DNA from: Verrucomicrobiia bacterium
GTDB lineage: Bacteria; Verrucomicrobiota; Verrucomicrobiia; Limisphaerales; Pedosphaeraceae
NCBI GenBank assembly: GCA_036268055.1
Contig: DATAUW010000016.1
Coordinates: 124,001 to 188,000, forward strand
Length of the DNA stretch: 64,000 bases
Direction: 5' to 3'
The notes below the pieces were generated by a model. That model had not been told where the DNA came from. It ran no database searches and worked only from the letters and a program-made list of their open reading frames with translations. The translations under genes and the position numbers were made by a program. Within the stretch, counting starts at the first letter, position 1. Each line of letters begins with the position of its first letter. Below are positions 63,786 through 64,000 of this stretch, in pieces.

Positions 63786-64000
63786 ATGCCGACTATCAAT
63801 CAATTGGTCCGTAAGGGCCGCAGTAAGTTAAAGCGCAAGTCCAAGTCACCCGCCTTGGAGGTCGCGCCTTTTCGTCGCGGCGTGTGCATCCAGGTCATGA
63901 CCCGCACGCCTAAAAAGCCGAACTCGGCGATGCGCAAAGTAGCCAAGGTCCGTTTGACCAATGGCTACGAAATCATCGCCTACATTCCCGATGAAGGTCA
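63786..64000 (+). CDS. rpsL: 30S ribosomal protein S12, N-terminal part
   Basis: The first 71 codons are in the window; the gene runs off the right edge. [20 protein letters not shown] is followed by [20 protein letters not shown], with the two Lys of PKKP that take part in decoding and streptomycin response in place. It is the first gene of the expected rpsL-rpsG-fusA group. Confidence 0.97.
   Translation, partial: MPTINQLVRKGRSKLKRKSKSPALEVAPFRRGVCIQVMTRTPKKPNSAMRKVAKVRLTNGYEIIAYIPDEG

Overview
The window is about 57-60% GC bacterial chromosome that looks like a free-living or soil member of the Verrucomicrobiota, probably near Pedosphaera/Limisphaerales. This placement rests on gene content (DUF2851, HzsA-related protein, a Gld-type ABC cluster followed by a DUF4340 protein, RNase HIII, many small secreted proteins) and on an unusual EF-Tu switch I; no 16S gene is present, so it is an inference.

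Layout. 1-4650: the start of an FAD-linked oxidase, secreted small proteins, a PmtA-like methyltransferase, a double HMA metal-binding protein, a FitAB/VapBC-type toxin-antitoxin pair and a DUF2851 protein. 4809-6215: an HtrA/DegP protease. 6393-14596: five co-directional genes, namely a GldA-type ATPase, a GldF-type permease, a GldG-like protein, a DUF4340 protein and an AsmA/TamB-like protein, probably one envelope system. 14686-24160: secreted and TPR proteins, LolC/E plus LolD, guaA, two small lipoproteins, recG and a short aldehyde dehydrogenase. 24161-28523: an accessory, repeat-rich stretch with few genes (TPR, HEAT, DUF7668-like, Mu gp27-like) and several copies of a hairpin-rich mosaic repeat. 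28524-49136: asd, M42 and M48 peptidases, BtpA, a DEAD-box helicase, DUF2207, an HzsA-related c-heme protein, TrmL, a PTS IIA protein, ankyrin, an Hsp70, CoaB and a large ABC-export membrane protein. 49325-64000: RNase HIII, then the translation/transcription cluster tRNA-Thr, tuf, tRNA-Trp, tRNA-Ser, secE, nusG, rplK, a small lipoprotein, rplA, rplJ, rplL, rpoB, rpoC and the start of rpsL.

Main points for a second look: (1) at many first-in-transcript genes a -10-like hexamer ends 5-8 nt before the ATG and no Shine-Dalgarno sequence is visible, which predicts leaderless mRNAs; one such promoter reads into a 22-codon ORF that overlaps the DUF4340 start as ATGA. (2) A Cys-rich lipoprotein gene of 56 residues sits between rplK and rplA. 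(3) EF-Tu carries KTVTI in place of the near-universal RGITI of switch I. (4) The intergenic mosaic repeats show compensatory base changes in a hairpin stem, so the structure appears to be what is kept. (5) A 42-bp repeat occurs as two identical direct copies that flank an AT-richer DUF7668-like gene.
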